DNA of 64,000 bases from Helicobacter trogontum (GTDB taxonomy: Bacteria; Campylobacterota; Campylobacteria; Campylobacterales; Helicobacteraceae). Of the stretch, positions 8,685-19,200 are shown in pieces (the stretch's first letter is position 1; every line of letters begins with the position of its first letter). The stretch is taken from NCBI RefSeq assembly GCF_000765905.2, contig NZ_JRPL02000008.1, forward strand, positions 39,116 to 103,115, in the 5' to 3' direction. The position numbers and the translations under genes are program-made. A model generated the notes under the pieces. That model was not told the DNA's origin, did no database searches, and saw only the letters and a list, made by a program, of their open reading frames with translations.

Positions 8685-10838
8685 ATGGAGTTTTTTAACA
8701 ATTTAGCACAAATTGAAACAATAGATGATGCACTAAAACAATTAGAATCTTTGCAAACGATTACACCAAAAATTGTAAAAGCCTTAGAAGATGCACAGAA
8801 ATTCCATGAAGGGCAATTACGCAAAAGTGGAATACCCTATGTCGTGCATCCTATATGTGTAGCTTGTATTGTGGCACATTGTGGTGGTGATGAGGCTATG
8901 ATCTGTGCCGCGTTATTGCATGATATTGTCGAGGACACATTATGTGAGCTTGAATATGTTTATGAAAATTATGGTGATGAGGTTGGCGCATTAGTTGATG
9001 CTCTAACAAAAATTGTTGAAATTCGCAATGAAGAGCTCACTTCAGATACAAGCGATAAAAAGCTTGTCGTGCAGGCATTATCTTTTCGAAAAATACTTAT
9101 AGCAAGCATACAAGATGCAAGAGTGCTTATCATAAAAATTAGTGATAGAATGCATAATATGTTAACACTTGATGCCTTAAGCACAGCAAAACAAATAAGA
9201 ATTGCAGAAGAAACGCTTGTTGTGTATGCACCTATCGCACATAGACTTGGTATGTCGTCATTAAAAAACGAGCTAGAAGATAAGAGCTTTTATTATATCT
9301 ATGCTGACTCTTATAATAAAATACAAGAAGAAAAAAATGCAAAAAGACAAAATCTTGAATTGCGTCTCAATGATTTCACACAAAAAATTTCAAAACTTCT
9401 ATTAAATAATGGCTTTTTGCGAGATAGCTTTGAAATTCAAAGCAGAATTAAACGTAATTACTCTATATACTTGAAAATGCAAAGAAAAGGCATTAGTATG
9501 GATGAAATGCTAGATCTACTTGCAGTTCGTATTATTGTAAAGAATCAAATAGATTGTTACCGTGCTTTAGGTATAGTGCATATCAACTTAAATCCTATAC
9601 CATCACGACTAAAGGATTATATTGCATTGCCAAAAGAAAATGGCTATCAAACAATACATACTACAGTTTTTGATGATGGAGCAGTTTATGAAGTTCAAAT
9701 CCGCACCTATGATATGCATAAAAGTGCTGAAATGGGTGTAGCAGCACACTGGAAATACAAAAGCGGCAGTATTTCGCCAAATCTTAACTGGCTTAAAGAC
9801 ATGAAGGAAAGCAGCAGTGTAAGCAAGAGTGCTGAAGAGTTCTATGAAGTAACAAAAAACGATCTCTACAGAGAAGACATTGTAGTTTTTGGTCCTGATG
9901 GGAAAACTTTTAGCTTACCAGTTGGATCTGTCGTCCTTGATTACGCATACGCAGTGCATAGCGATGTGGGAGATATGGCAGAAAAAGCCTTTGTAAATAA
10001 TCAAAGAGTATCCTTATTGCAAAAGTTAAAAAGTGGTGATATTGTAAAAATAGAAAAAGGTGATGTCGCACAAACACGTTGCACTTGGATTGATTCTGTA
10101 AAGACTTCAAAAGCCAAGATTCATATGCGTACAATGTGCCACAACAAGATAAAAGAGATTGACAAAAAGGTGGCTATTAATATTTTAACAACTATCTTTG
10201 ATAAAGAACATAAGTTCTTTGATGAGTTTATAAGAAATCACAATTTAGAAGATCGAATAGGACAAGCAGCAACAGATTTAGCTTTTTTGCAAGAGATTAC
10301 AAATGATTTTAAGAGAGAATATAAGATTGATAATAGTTTCTTTGCATTCATGCGTTTTAAAACACTGAATTTACGGGAACAGGTTTTTGATAACCTAATC
10401 TTACATACAAATAGAAATATCAGTGAATTAATTTTTGATCATTGTTGCCATCCAAAATTTGGAGATTCAGTGGTAGCCATAAAAAATGGGCAGCGTGCAA
10501 TCGTGCATCATAAACTCTGCAATAAAGCAAATGAGCGAATCAATCAAGGAATCAATCAGCTATTTGTAACATGGGCAAAACATGCAAAAGTAAGCTTTAG
10601 AGTTATAGTTTCATTTGAAAACAAGCAAGGAGCAATCGCGGAGTTCCTTACGACTTTAGCCAAACATAATTATAATGTCATAAAGGTGGAATATGATGGG
10701 CATAAAAATAGCTTCTCGCCAGTGTGTGAGGTTATTATAGAATCTGATCAAAAAGATACAAAGATAATTAAGGAAATATTGCAAAAGAAATATAGGATTA
10801 TTAAATTTGTAAATCTTAAAGATGCTTATCAAGAATAA
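8685..10838 (+). CDS. spoT: Bifunctional (p)ppGpp synthetase/hydrolase
   Basis: RelA/SpoT-family enzyme (717 residues) controlling the stringent response. Domains in order: HD hydrolase (VVHPICVACIVAHCGGDEA and LLHDIVED, residues about 45-85), synthetase (RIKRNYSIYLKM near 265, SRLKDYIALPKENGYQTIH near 305), TGS (DIVVFGPDGKTFSLPVGSVV near 400), and a C-terminal ACT domain (RVIVSFENKQGAIAEF). The RLKD motif in the synthetase is the RxKD type found in bifunctional enzymes, and the HD pair is intact, so both activities are expected. Helicobacters normally have one such enzyme. Downstream of rpoZ in the same orientation. Confidence 0.95.
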   Translation: MEFFNNLAQIETIDDALKQLESLQTITPKIVKALEDAQKFHEGQLRKSGIPYVVHPICVACIVAHCGGDEAMICAALLHDIVEDTLCELEYVYENYGDEVGALVDALTKIVEIRNEELTSDTSDKKLVVQALSFRKILIASIQDARVLIIKISDRMHNMLTLDALSTAKQIRIAEETLVVYAPIAHRLGMSSLKNELEDKSFYYIYADSYNKIQEEKNAKRQNLELRLNDFTQKISKLLLNNGFLRDSFEIQSRIKRNYSIYLKMQRKGISMDEMLDLLAVRIIVKNQIDCYRALGIVHINLNPIPSRLKDYIALPKENGYQTIHTTVFDDGAVYEVQIRTYDMHKSAEMGVAAHWKYKSGSISPNLNWLKDMKESSSVSKSAEEFYEVTKNDLYREDIVVFGPDGKTFSLPVGSVVLDYAYAVHSDVGDMAEKAFVNNQRVSLLQKLKSGDIVKIEKGDVAQTRCTWIDSVKTSKAKIHMRTMCHNKIKEIDKKVAINILTTIFDKEHKFFDEFIRNHNLEDRIGQAATDLAFLQEITNDFKREYKIDNSFFAFMRFKTLNLREQVFDNLILHTNRNISELIFDHCCHPKFGDSVVAIKNGQRAIVHHKLCNKANERINQGINQLFVTWAKHAKVSFRVIVSFENKQGAIAEFLTTLAKHNYNVIKVEYDGHKNSFSPVCEVIIESDQKDTKIIKEILQKKYRIIKFVNLKDAYQE

Positions 10839-11557
10839 ATAGAATTATACTGCCCTCTCCATTTTTTTAAGAAACACATATATCAAGCTAATGTAATGTT
10901 TTACACACCATTTTAAAGCCATATTTTCAAAAGTTCAGCCTATAAATGTATTTTAAAAAGTTTCATAACCTCTAAAAAACCATACATAAAACTTACTTCA
11001 TAAAAGCATCTTTTAGCACGACTTCTACCTTTAGACTCGTAAGATGCTTTTATATAGAATCTTCTTGCTATGACATCTCTATTTGCATTATTGCTTAGGC
11101 TTAGGTTACATATATTGCTGTTGTTAAAGTGTGTAAAAGGCTGATGTGTTATAAGTGCTTGTTTTGCTTGTAATATTGCAAAACGGATTAACTGGTGATA
11201 AATAATGAACATATATACAAAATACCACCTTTTTATATCAATAAGCAAGTAAAATGAGAGAAGGAAAAGTATAAATATCTTTTTGAGTGGAATTATGCCG
11301 CATTGATGTTATAGTATTATCAATTCTTAGATTTCCATTTGCTATGCCTACATCCATAAGTTATATAAACTAAATTACTTGATTGAAACCAAATAACCAC
11401 CTTGCAAGAATACAATACAATGCTTTTTTATACTCCCTCTCACTAAGTTGTGTAAGAGAATACCACTTTTTATATTTTTATAAAACTAGAAACTTATTTG
11501 ACACACATACCACTCTACTATATATTGCTCCTATATATCACAAATCTGTTTCACCAG
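10839..11557. other. Convergent spacer with an inverted repeat
   Basis: 719 bases between spoT and gatB. It contains a 13-bp perfect inverted repeat (11000-11053) inside a minus-strand ORF (10940-11248, 102 codons). That ORF lacks a clear ribosome site and may be a dispersed non-coding repeat rather than a gene. Confidence 0.4.
11000..11053. repeat. 13-bp inverted repeat
   Basis: ATAAAAGCATCTT (11000-11012) and AAGATGCTTTTAT (11041-11053) are perfect inverse complements around a 28-base loop. It lies between two convergent genes, so it could be a terminator, a small RNA or a repeat element. Confidence 0.5.
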
Positions 11558-12988
11558 CTATCCTTGTAACCGCTCCCTTAAAAGCTCATTAACTCTTGCA
11601 GGATTCATACCTTTGGTTTGTTTCATGACTTGCCCTACAAAAAAGCCTAGCATCTTTTCTTTACCTGATCTATACTCTGCAACTTTATCCTGATTTGCCG
11701 ATAAGAGCGTATCGATAACTTGTAGTATCGCACCATCATCATTAATTTGTTCTAATCCCAATTCCTCAATTAGAGCATCTACATCTCCGCCTCTTTTCTC
11801 TACTAATACATCAAGAATCTCTTTTGCACCCGCACCACTAATCTTTTGAGATTCAATGCGTTGCAACAATACTGAAAATACCATCTCGCTAATACCACAA
11901 GTAGCAAGTGTATTGCCATTTTTCAATCGCCCTTGCAACTCCACACTTAGCCATGTGCATGCCAAACGTGGCGATATCCCCTCTCCTACCATATATTCAA
12001 AATACCGCACCATATCGATGTCTTGCACCAATACCTTCGCATCACTCTCTTTAATACCAAGTGTTTCTACATATCTTTTAATCTTAGAATCTGGCATCTC
12101 AGGGATGTTCTTGGCACGCTCTAATAATGCTTTATCAAGAAAAACAGGTAATAAGTCTGGATCATTAAAATAGCGATAATCCGCACTTTCTTCCTTGCCA
12201 CGCATAGATTTTGTTACACCCTTATCGGTATCAAACAGGCGTGTTTCTTGATACACTTCTGTATCATAAGTGCCATTCTCAAAAGCATTTTGTTGTCTTG
12301 ATACCTCATATTCAATAGCCTTTTGGATAAATTTAAAACTATTAAGATTCTTAATTTCAACCCTTGTGTAAAACTTAGTCTCACCCTTTGGGCGAATAGA
12401 CACATTTGCATCACAACGAAAGCTTCCCTCCTGCATATTCGCATCGCTTATACCAAGAAATTTTACAATAGCATGAAGCTTTTTTAAATAGGCTATTGCC
12501 TCTGTGCTACTACGCATATCAGGCTCACTCACAATTTCAAGCAATGGTGTACAAGCACGATTTAAATCAATCTTTGAATATGCACCTTCGTGAATATTTT
12601 TACCTGCATCCTCTTCTAAATGTGCCCGTGTGATACCGATAGTCTTTGTCTTTCCATCAACCTCTATGTCAAGCCCCCCCCTGCCAACGATAGGAATCTC
12701 AAACTGACTAATCTGATAAGCTTTTGGTAAATCTGGATAAAAATAATTCTTGCGTGCAAATACAGAATTTTGATGTATTGTTGCCCCAATTGCAGTACCA
12801 AATGCAATGGCTTTTGCCACTGCCTCTTCATTCAACACAGGAAGTGCACCAGGCAATCCTAAACACACAGGACACACATTTGTATTTGGAGATTCTCCAA
12901 AACTTGTCGGACATGAACAAAAAATCTTTGTTTTTGTATTTAACTGCACATGCACTTCTAAACCGATAATCGTTTCAAAACTGCTCAT
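11558..12988 (-). CDS. gatB: Asp-tRNA(Asn)/Glu-tRNA(Gln) amidotransferase subunit B
   Basis: Subunit of GatCAB, which converts misacylated Glu-tRNA(Gln) and Asp-tRNA(Asn). The 476 residues are typical. [12 protein letters not shown] at the N-terminus is the family signature; [36 protein letters not shown] and the ammonia-channel region [12 protein letters not shown] follow, with the YqeY-like tail at the C-terminus. AAAGGA precedes the ATG. gatC is in this window at 62859, far away, as is usual for Helicobacter; gatA is not here. Confidence 0.97.
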   Translation of the reverse strand: MSSFETIIGLEVHVQLNTKTKIFCSCPTSFGESPNTNVCPVCLGLPGALPVLNEEAVAKAIAFGTAIGATIHQNSVFARKNYFYPDLPKAYQISQFEIPIVGRGGLDIEVDGKTKTIGITRAHLEEDAGKNIHEGAYSKIDLNRACTPLLEIVSEPDMRSSTEAIAYLKKLHAIVKFLGISDANMQEGSFRCDANVSIRPKGETKFYTRVEIKNLNSFKFIQKAIEYEVSRQQNAFENGTYDTEVYQETRLFDTDKGVTKSMRGKEESADYRYFNDPDLLPVFLDKALLERAKNIPEMPDSKIKRYVETLGIKESDAKVLVQDIDMVRYFEYMVGEGISPRLACTWLSVELQGRLKNGNTLATCGISEMVFSVLLQRIESQKISGAGAKEILDVLVEKRGGDVDALIEELGLEQINDDGAILQVIDTLLSANQDKVAEYRSGKEKMLGFFVGQVMKQTKGMNPARVNELLRERLQG

Positions 12989-13333
12989 AATTTTCCTTTA
13001 TGTTATAGAATCTTCTTGCCAACTATTTTCATATTATACATAAATCTTTACAGAATATAGTGTCTAATTCTAAGAAATGCCACGTCTTGCAATTCGCACA
13101 AATAGCAAAGGTTCAGATTCTATATTATTATTTTTTCACCCAATAAAAAATAAGAAAAATATATTTTAGCAAGACATCTTAAAACTTGTATATTGCTAAT
13201 ACTAGGGATATAATGAATATTTATTCATGAATTTGTGAATACAGATGATATTAGAAGCTATATTGGTTTTGAGCATACCAAAATGAAGATTTTAATTATC
13301 TTCTAGCTTTCACTTAATCTATGTTAGACTAAA
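12989..13333. other. Gene-free spacer
   Basis: 345 bases upstream of gatB and downstream of the TelA-family gene. AT-rich; nothing recognised. Confidence 0.45.
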
Positions 13334-14466
13334 TTACCCCATTATTCTTTTTTTCTTTTCACTCATTTCATCAATATACTGATTATATAGCTTGATATTT
13401 TCTTGCATTTTTGGTAGTGCATTGATTCTAAAATTTTGTGTGTCTTCCATTGCACTCAATACATCATCAAAAGCATTTTTGAGTTTTTCCATATCAAGCA
13501 TTGCATTTGCTGCACCTTGCTGTATAGCTGCACCTTGCTGTTTTAGATTGGTTGCATTTTGTGCAAGCAAGTCGCTTGTTGTCGCATTAATATCATTAAC
13601 CGCTTTTAGCACCCTTTGTTGTTGATCAAGCCCTTGCGAAGTAATGATGGCCACATTGAGTGCATTAAGCGTCACGCTTTTTGTCCTATCCACACTATTT
13701 GCAAGCTCTTTGTTATTATTAATAAGCGTTTTAATGGCAATTTCACCTTGCGTATGAACTAGGATTTGTTGCTGGAAATCCGTGATTTTTTGTTTCAATG
13801 GAAAAAGGATTTGATTTTGTATTTCTAGTCGTTTTTCTGGACTAAGCTCTTGAGATGTTACAACCGCATAGACATCTTGCATAGAATCTTGTGCATGTGT
13901 TTGTGCAGGCAATGTGCTAGATTCCACATTCTGATTTTGTGTAAGTATATGTGTATTTTGTGTTGTTGGACTTTGATTATTTGTATCTTGAGCCAATAAG
14001 GATTCTATATAATTGTTTGCTTCTAATGCAAGTTGCAATTGTACTTTTATTTTTTCTGCGAGCTCGGCATTTTTTGTTGCTTCAATTTCCAATGCAACAT
14101 TATCACGCAAAAGGATTTGTTTACCCTCTTCAAGCTTTTTTACCAGCGAATCAAGCAATGCCTGATTTTCTTGAAATTTATCAAAGTATTTTTGCATGAA
14201 TTTATTTTTGCCAAATAGTTTATCAAAAAATGAGAGTTTAAAATTACTTGGATTAATATCATTTACTGCATTTTTTAACGCATTAAGTGCGTTGTATACT
14301 GGTTTATCTGTTGCTTCAAAGTTGGCTAGATTTCCACGCACCATTTGGCTAATTTGCATACTCTCATTTTTTTCTTGTTCTGCAAATCTATCAACCATAT
14401 CACGATTTATCTTATTTCCTTGAATTGCTGATTGCAAATCGCTTAGAAGTGTATTTGTTTGTGTCA
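13334..14466 (-). CDS. TelA/KlaA-family (toxic anion resistance) protein
   Basis: Cytosolic, largely helical protein of about 377 residues matching the TelA family (tellurite/toxic-anion resistance, membrane stress). Seen: FFDKLFGKNKFMQKYFDKF near residue 80, LEEGKQILLRDNVALE near 115, and the C-terminal half with VTLNALNVAIITSQGLDQQQ and coiled-coil segments. A Q/N/T/S-rich linker (about residues 165-205) splits the two helical halves. The start is the ATG at 14467-14465 with GGGAG upstream; a farther ATG at 14494 is not supported. No terZ/terD-type genes lie nearby; the true substrate or stress is unknown. Confidence 0.8.
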
Positions 14467-14629
14467 TTGCTACTCCCTTTCTAATTTCTAACATTCATTG
14501 ATTATAGCTCATAAACATAACGCAAAAATTATATCAAAATTAAGCTTATTTTACATAATGTTATACATAACCTACTTTTTGTTTGATTATATCGGGGTTA
14601 TATTTGATTATTTACTATAAATTTTAGGC

Positions 14630-14635
14630 TATAAT
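14630..14635 (+). promoter_or_regulatory. -10 box of the Sel1-repeat gene
   Basis: TATAAT preceded by GGC, 38 bases upstream of the ATG at 14674. Confidence 0.45.
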
Positions 14636-14673
14636 TGAACTCTAGATTCTAAAAACACGTAAAAAGAGGAAAT

Positions 14674-15372
14674 ATGTTATCTACATTAAAAATATTGCTA
14701 TTTTCTGGTGTAATTTTTATGCAAGATAATGCAACTTCACAAGCTAACATGAATGCATTCATATCGCAAAATGGAATACCGACATTACAAAATGAAAGAC
14801 ATGATAGGGCAGCTAAACTTGTAGCACAAAGCTCTTATGTAGATTTGATAGAGGGTGATACAACACGTGCTTTGGAGCTTTTGAAAGAGGCTTGTAATCT
14901 TGAATATGGTCGTGCATGTTGGTATTATGCATATGAAACACAAAAAGATGAAGATGCATTGCACGCACAAAAAGTATTGCAACAATCATGCTTTGCACCA
15001 TCCGCAAATGAATACAATGGTGAATCTTGCACATATCTTGGCATTATGGTGTCACACAATAAAGCAAATATAACAGAGAATGAGCAAGAGCTTTATACTC
15101 GTGCATGTGAACTCGGAGATGGGTGGGGTTGTTATCGCTTAGCAAGTGATTTTATTATTGATGAAGATACAGAACAAGCCAAAGAAATTGAAGACAGAGC
15201 TCTAAATATTCTCACTCAAGCTTGTAATAATGGTGAAGCTGCAAGTTGCTATTTTACTGGCAGTATATATTCGGAAAGTCAGGACAAACAAACTAAGGCT
15301 CGTGAATTTTATGAAAAAGGATGTAAGCTTGGTGATGGTGATTCATGTGATGAATTAAAGTTGGGCAAATAA
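14674..15372 (+). CDS. Sel1-like-repeat, Cys-rich (Hcp-type) protein
   Basis: 232 residues with tandem Sel1-type helical repeats: ALELLKEACNLEYGRACWYYA, YTRACELGDGWGCYRLA, LTQACNNGEAASCYFTGSIY and FYEKGCKLGDGDSCDELK. Paired cysteines spaced as in Helicobacter cysteine-rich proteins (Hcp family) suggest disulfide-linked repeats and export. The N-terminus has a hydrophobic stretch (LKILLFSGVIFM) that may be a signal peptide, though the cleavage site is not clear. AGAGGA precedes the ATG. Followed by a strong terminator hairpin. The ligand or partner is unknown. Confidence 0.85.
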   Translation: MLSTLKILLFSGVIFMQDNATSQANMNAFISQNGIPTLQNERHDRAAKLVAQSSYVDLIEGDTTRALELLKEACNLEYGRACWYYAYETQKDEDALHAQKVLQQSCFAPSANEYNGESCTYLGIMVSHNKANITENEQELYTRACELGDGWGCYRLASDFIIDEDTEQAKEIEDRALNILTQACNNGEAASCYFTGSIYSESQDKQTKAREFYEKGCKLGDGDSCDELKLGK

Positions 15373-15472
15373 AAATATCCTAAAGCATTTCATATATTAT
15401 CGAAAGCACATTTATAGAAGTTTGGCTCATAAGATATATCCAAAAGAGTCTAATAGCTCTTCTAAAACATAT

Positions 15473-15519
15473 TAGCCTAAAATATAGAATCTAAAGATTA
15501 GATTCTATATTTTAGGCTA
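15473..15519 (+). terminator. Strong terminator, 21-bp perfect stem
   Basis: Perfect inverted repeat with arms 15473-15493 and 15499-15519 and a 5-base loop, followed by GACTTTTCCTTTTT. It ends the Sel1-repeat transcript. The stem contains AGAATCT and its complement. Confidence 0.85.
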
Positions 15520-15648
15520 GACTTTTCCTTTTTGCAGTATAGCTGCAGAGCAAATATTTATAAATTTATAGAATAAAGTAATTAATTTTTATGAGTTTGG
15601 ATTATTTTTTGCTAACAAATAATGTAAATTATATTGTAGGGGTATCTA

Positions 15649-15819
15649 ATGAGATTATTTATTATTGTTGGGTGTATTATTAGCGTTATAACATTCTCTG
15701 GTTGTGGTGAAAAAAAACCTAAACCATCAGGTGCATTTGTTAGCACACAATGTAAAATGGTATGCAACAATACACAATGCGATCAGGTTTGCACACAAGT
15801 TAGGGGCACTTTGAAATAA
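15649..15819 (+). CDS. Small Cys-rich lipoprotein
   Basis: 56-residue protein with a hydrophobic signal (LFIIVGCIISVITF) and lipobox FSGC (Cys19). The mature part is about 38 residues with four cysteines spaced C-x3-C-x4-C-x3-C (Cys35, 39, 44, 48). AGGGG lies seven bases before the ATG. The regular cysteine spacing suggests disulfide pairing of a helical hairpin, or metal binding. I do not recognise a family. It is isolated from the upstream gene by the strong hairpin. Confidence 0.75.
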   Translation: MRLFIIVGCIISVITFSGCGEKKPKPSGAFVSTQCKMVCNNTQCDQVCTQVRGTLK

Positions 15820-16226
15820 TTATATGATCTAGACGTACAAAAACTTAATCTTATTTATGCATAAATAGAGCTATTCTGCCATAAAACAAGGTAGCTAAAC
15901 CATGCACAATGAGATTAGATAAGGCTTGTGTGGTTTATTGTCGATTTTTTGCCTCCTCACTTCCAATGTCCATTCTAGTCAAACACAAGATGTCTAAACA
16001 AGAATCTTACAATTCTATATACTAGCTTCTTTAATGCCATAAAAAGGGTTTGCAACTTAAATTACATAGCAAAAATCATTATACATACGCAATTTTACAT
16101 TATGAAACACAATAATACACAACAACGTATCAAATTTTATTGATTTTAATTCTTAGTTTGATTTTGGATTACAAACTATCGATAAGCTTCATATAATGAT
16201 AATAATGACTAATAAGGTGGTAGATT
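15820..16226. other. Upstream region of the autotransporter
   Basis: 407 bases without a gene. The right end carries the -10/Fur-like element of the autotransporter gene. Confidence 0.5.
16192..16208 (+). promoter_or_regulatory. Autotransporter promoter with Fur-box-like sequence
   Basis: TATAATGATAATAATGA combines a TATAAT -10 box, 30 bases before the start codon, with two consecutive NATAAT hexamers of a Fur-box type (GATAAT repeats). This suggests iron-responsive repression, but a third hexamer is poor. Confidence 0.4.
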
Positions 16227-19200
16227 ATGTACTATCGTTTTTCTTTTGCATTTGCGTGTTTGGCAGTGCAGTTTTCGTTTGCTTCCGCTGTTGATGAAAC
16301 TTTTCATTATCAAGATTATCTTGATTTTGGTAATAATACTGGGCGTTTCACCCCAGGTGCACAAAATCTTACAATCACCTCAAGAGATTCAAACACGACT
16401 TTGCATTTTAATGCACCTATGCCCAACTTCAGTGCGGCAAATCTTAGAGGTAAATGGAAAAGTGAATTTACCAATATTGGCGCTGGCTATGCCATCAGTG
16501 CGGCACACATGTTTGATAACAATCAAGCTAAAGATGTGGCAAAAAAGCATGCAACTCTAAATTTTGGTGGTGTAGATAGCATTATTGTAGGTGCGAGTAA
16601 TAATTTTAAAAACTGGACTGAATATAAAAAAGGAAACCCTGACTTTGTTGTGCTTAAAATGAATAAGTTTAATCTAAATAGTGCAGCCCAAATTAGTCCA
16701 GAGTTGCAATTCACTTCGTCAAGATCAGATCAATCAAGTGCAACAACAATTATAGAGAAGTATAAAGACAATTACAAAGATACTTGTGATGTGTATGGAA
16801 CAAATTGTAATGATAATGTTGGTAAGGGACAACTTAAAGATTCTAGTCGCTATACATACTACGCACGTTCTGGTACAGGTATGCAAAAACTTGGACCAAA
16901 AGAAGCAGATCGAGCTGCAACAACGATTTCTGAACATGATAAATTTATCACAAGTGGTTTTAATAAACTTGATACAAACGAACTTGGTAATTCTCAGTTT
17001 GTAGTTAAATTTCGCAACGAAACAGGTTATTGGGGAGCAACAAATCGAAAACGTGTTGATTTTTCAAGCTCCTCTGCACCTGGTGACTCTGGCTCAGCAA
17101 TCTATGTATATGATAATAAATTAGGGCAATGGTTTGTTATCGGTGTGGTAAGCACAAGCAATTGTAATACGTTTGATGATACCGCCTACACATGCACAGA
17201 AGCGACTTATGGGTTAATCAATGAGGCTTTAATTGAGGATTTTAAAACTAAATATAGCACACCCGTTCTTACAGGTGGCACATATACACTTGGAGATGAT
17301 GGGTTAAAAAAAGACCAAAAGGATATGGGTGCACACGTTATCACAGGCAATGTAAAAGGCGAAATAACATTTCCAAACTACTTCCAAAAAGATACTTTTA
17401 TTGCACGTAATAATGAAATGGAAAAGTCTAAAGACATATATCTAAGTGGCAATGGCACAATTACATTACAATCTGATGTTGATCTTGGTGCGGGTGGGCT
17501 TATTGTAGAAAAAGATGCAAAATGGACAATTGCCAATAAAAATTCCAATAATAATTGGCTGATCTTGGGTGGGATCTCTACTGATACAGGTGCACAAGTA
17601 ACCTATCATGCTAAAACAAAAGACAATGATTTTCTGCACAAGATTGGTAATGGAGATCTTATTGTTACCTCAAGTAGTCCGAATGCTGGTTTGCGTATAG
17701 GTGATGGGCGCGTGGTGTTGCAAAATAATGGCGATCAAGTAAGTTTTAAAGAGGTATATTTTACAAGTGGGCGAGGCACACTCCAAATTAGTAAAGCAAG
17801 TAATATTGATACAAATCATATTTATTTTGGTGTAGGTGGCGGGACACTTGATATGAATGGACAAAATCTCACTTTTAATAGAATCTATGCAAGTGATAGC
17901 GGTGCAGTTATTGCTAACACAAATGCTACGAATAGCACGCTTTCAATAAACAATGCTGAAAACTATCTCTACCATGGACAGATTAACTCAAATCGTGGAG
18001 GTATTAATATTAATTCCAGCTCAAAACACGATCTTGCCTTTGATGGTGGAATAGATAATGCTAATGGGAGTTTTGATTTTAGCGGTAAAGAGCTCACTTT
18101 TCAAGGTAAGCCCATAACACACGCATATGTGGATTGGGAGGTAGCCAATAAACTCAAAGGATATGGACAAAATGTATTCACTACTCCAACAAGTGCTACA
18201 CAAGTTGACTGGCTTACTCGTAGCTACAAGTTAAAAACACTTGCTATTAATAATGGGGCAACATTTACACTTGCACATAATGCCGTTTTGGAAGTAGAAA
18301 ATCTTAATGCTAATAATGCTACAATAAACTTGGGTAGTAAAAGGGTATGGATAGATTCTAAAGATGGAGAAAATGTAAAGTCTAGACTCTATGGTGGTAA
18401 TGTAGAAAGTTCTTCTTATGGAGATGGAAAAGCTTATGGTGTGGGAGAAGATATGGAATTTAACCAAAACCTTACACAGGGATATAGCAATACGATAGAG
18501 AATGTGCGTTTTAAAGGTGATCTTAATCTTGCAAATTCTGATGCCAACCTTACAAGTATGGAATTTGTTGGGAATATTAAAGCTGACAATATGAGCCCAA
18601 TCAACCTTAGTAATTCAAAACTTCAGGGTAATATAACATCAAATGGGGCACTAAATCTTAGCCACTCCTATATAAATGGTAAAATCAGCACAAATGCTTT
18701 AAATGCAAACAACACGACTTTCGTTGTAAATGTAGATTTAGATTCTAAACAAGCAAACAATGTAATTGAGGCAAGTGCATCCGCAAGTGGAAATGCAAAC
18801 ATTTTAATGCTTAATCTTTTGCAAACACCAACTGATACAAGTGTGGATAACATACTACTTGCATCACTTCAAGATACAAATAAAACCTTGACACAAAACT
18901 ACTTTGATACACCAAATGTAAAGTATGGTTTTAGTGTTTATAAACCAAATGTCACATTTAACCGAGATAAAGATAACAAAGCGCAATGGCAGCTTAGCAA
19001 ACTAGAGAAAACAAATTCATATTTTGATGTGAGTGATAATAATCCAGCCATCAATCAAGGAAATGGACTCTTTAATCAAGTGCTTTTGAGCTATCTCATC
19101 GAATGGAACAACATACAAAAGCGTATGGGTGAGTTACGAGATAATCCAAGTGCCTATGGTGCATGGATACGGACATTTGGTGGAAGCAATAGTGATGGTA

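Noticed and set aside
11383..11592. 69-codon ORF between spoT and gatB
   Set aside because: Runs into the 3' end of gatB on the other strand and lacks a start signal.
13400..13625. Antisense ORFs opposite the TelA-family gene and other long genes
   Set aside because: They mirror codon bias of the real gene and have no start signals.
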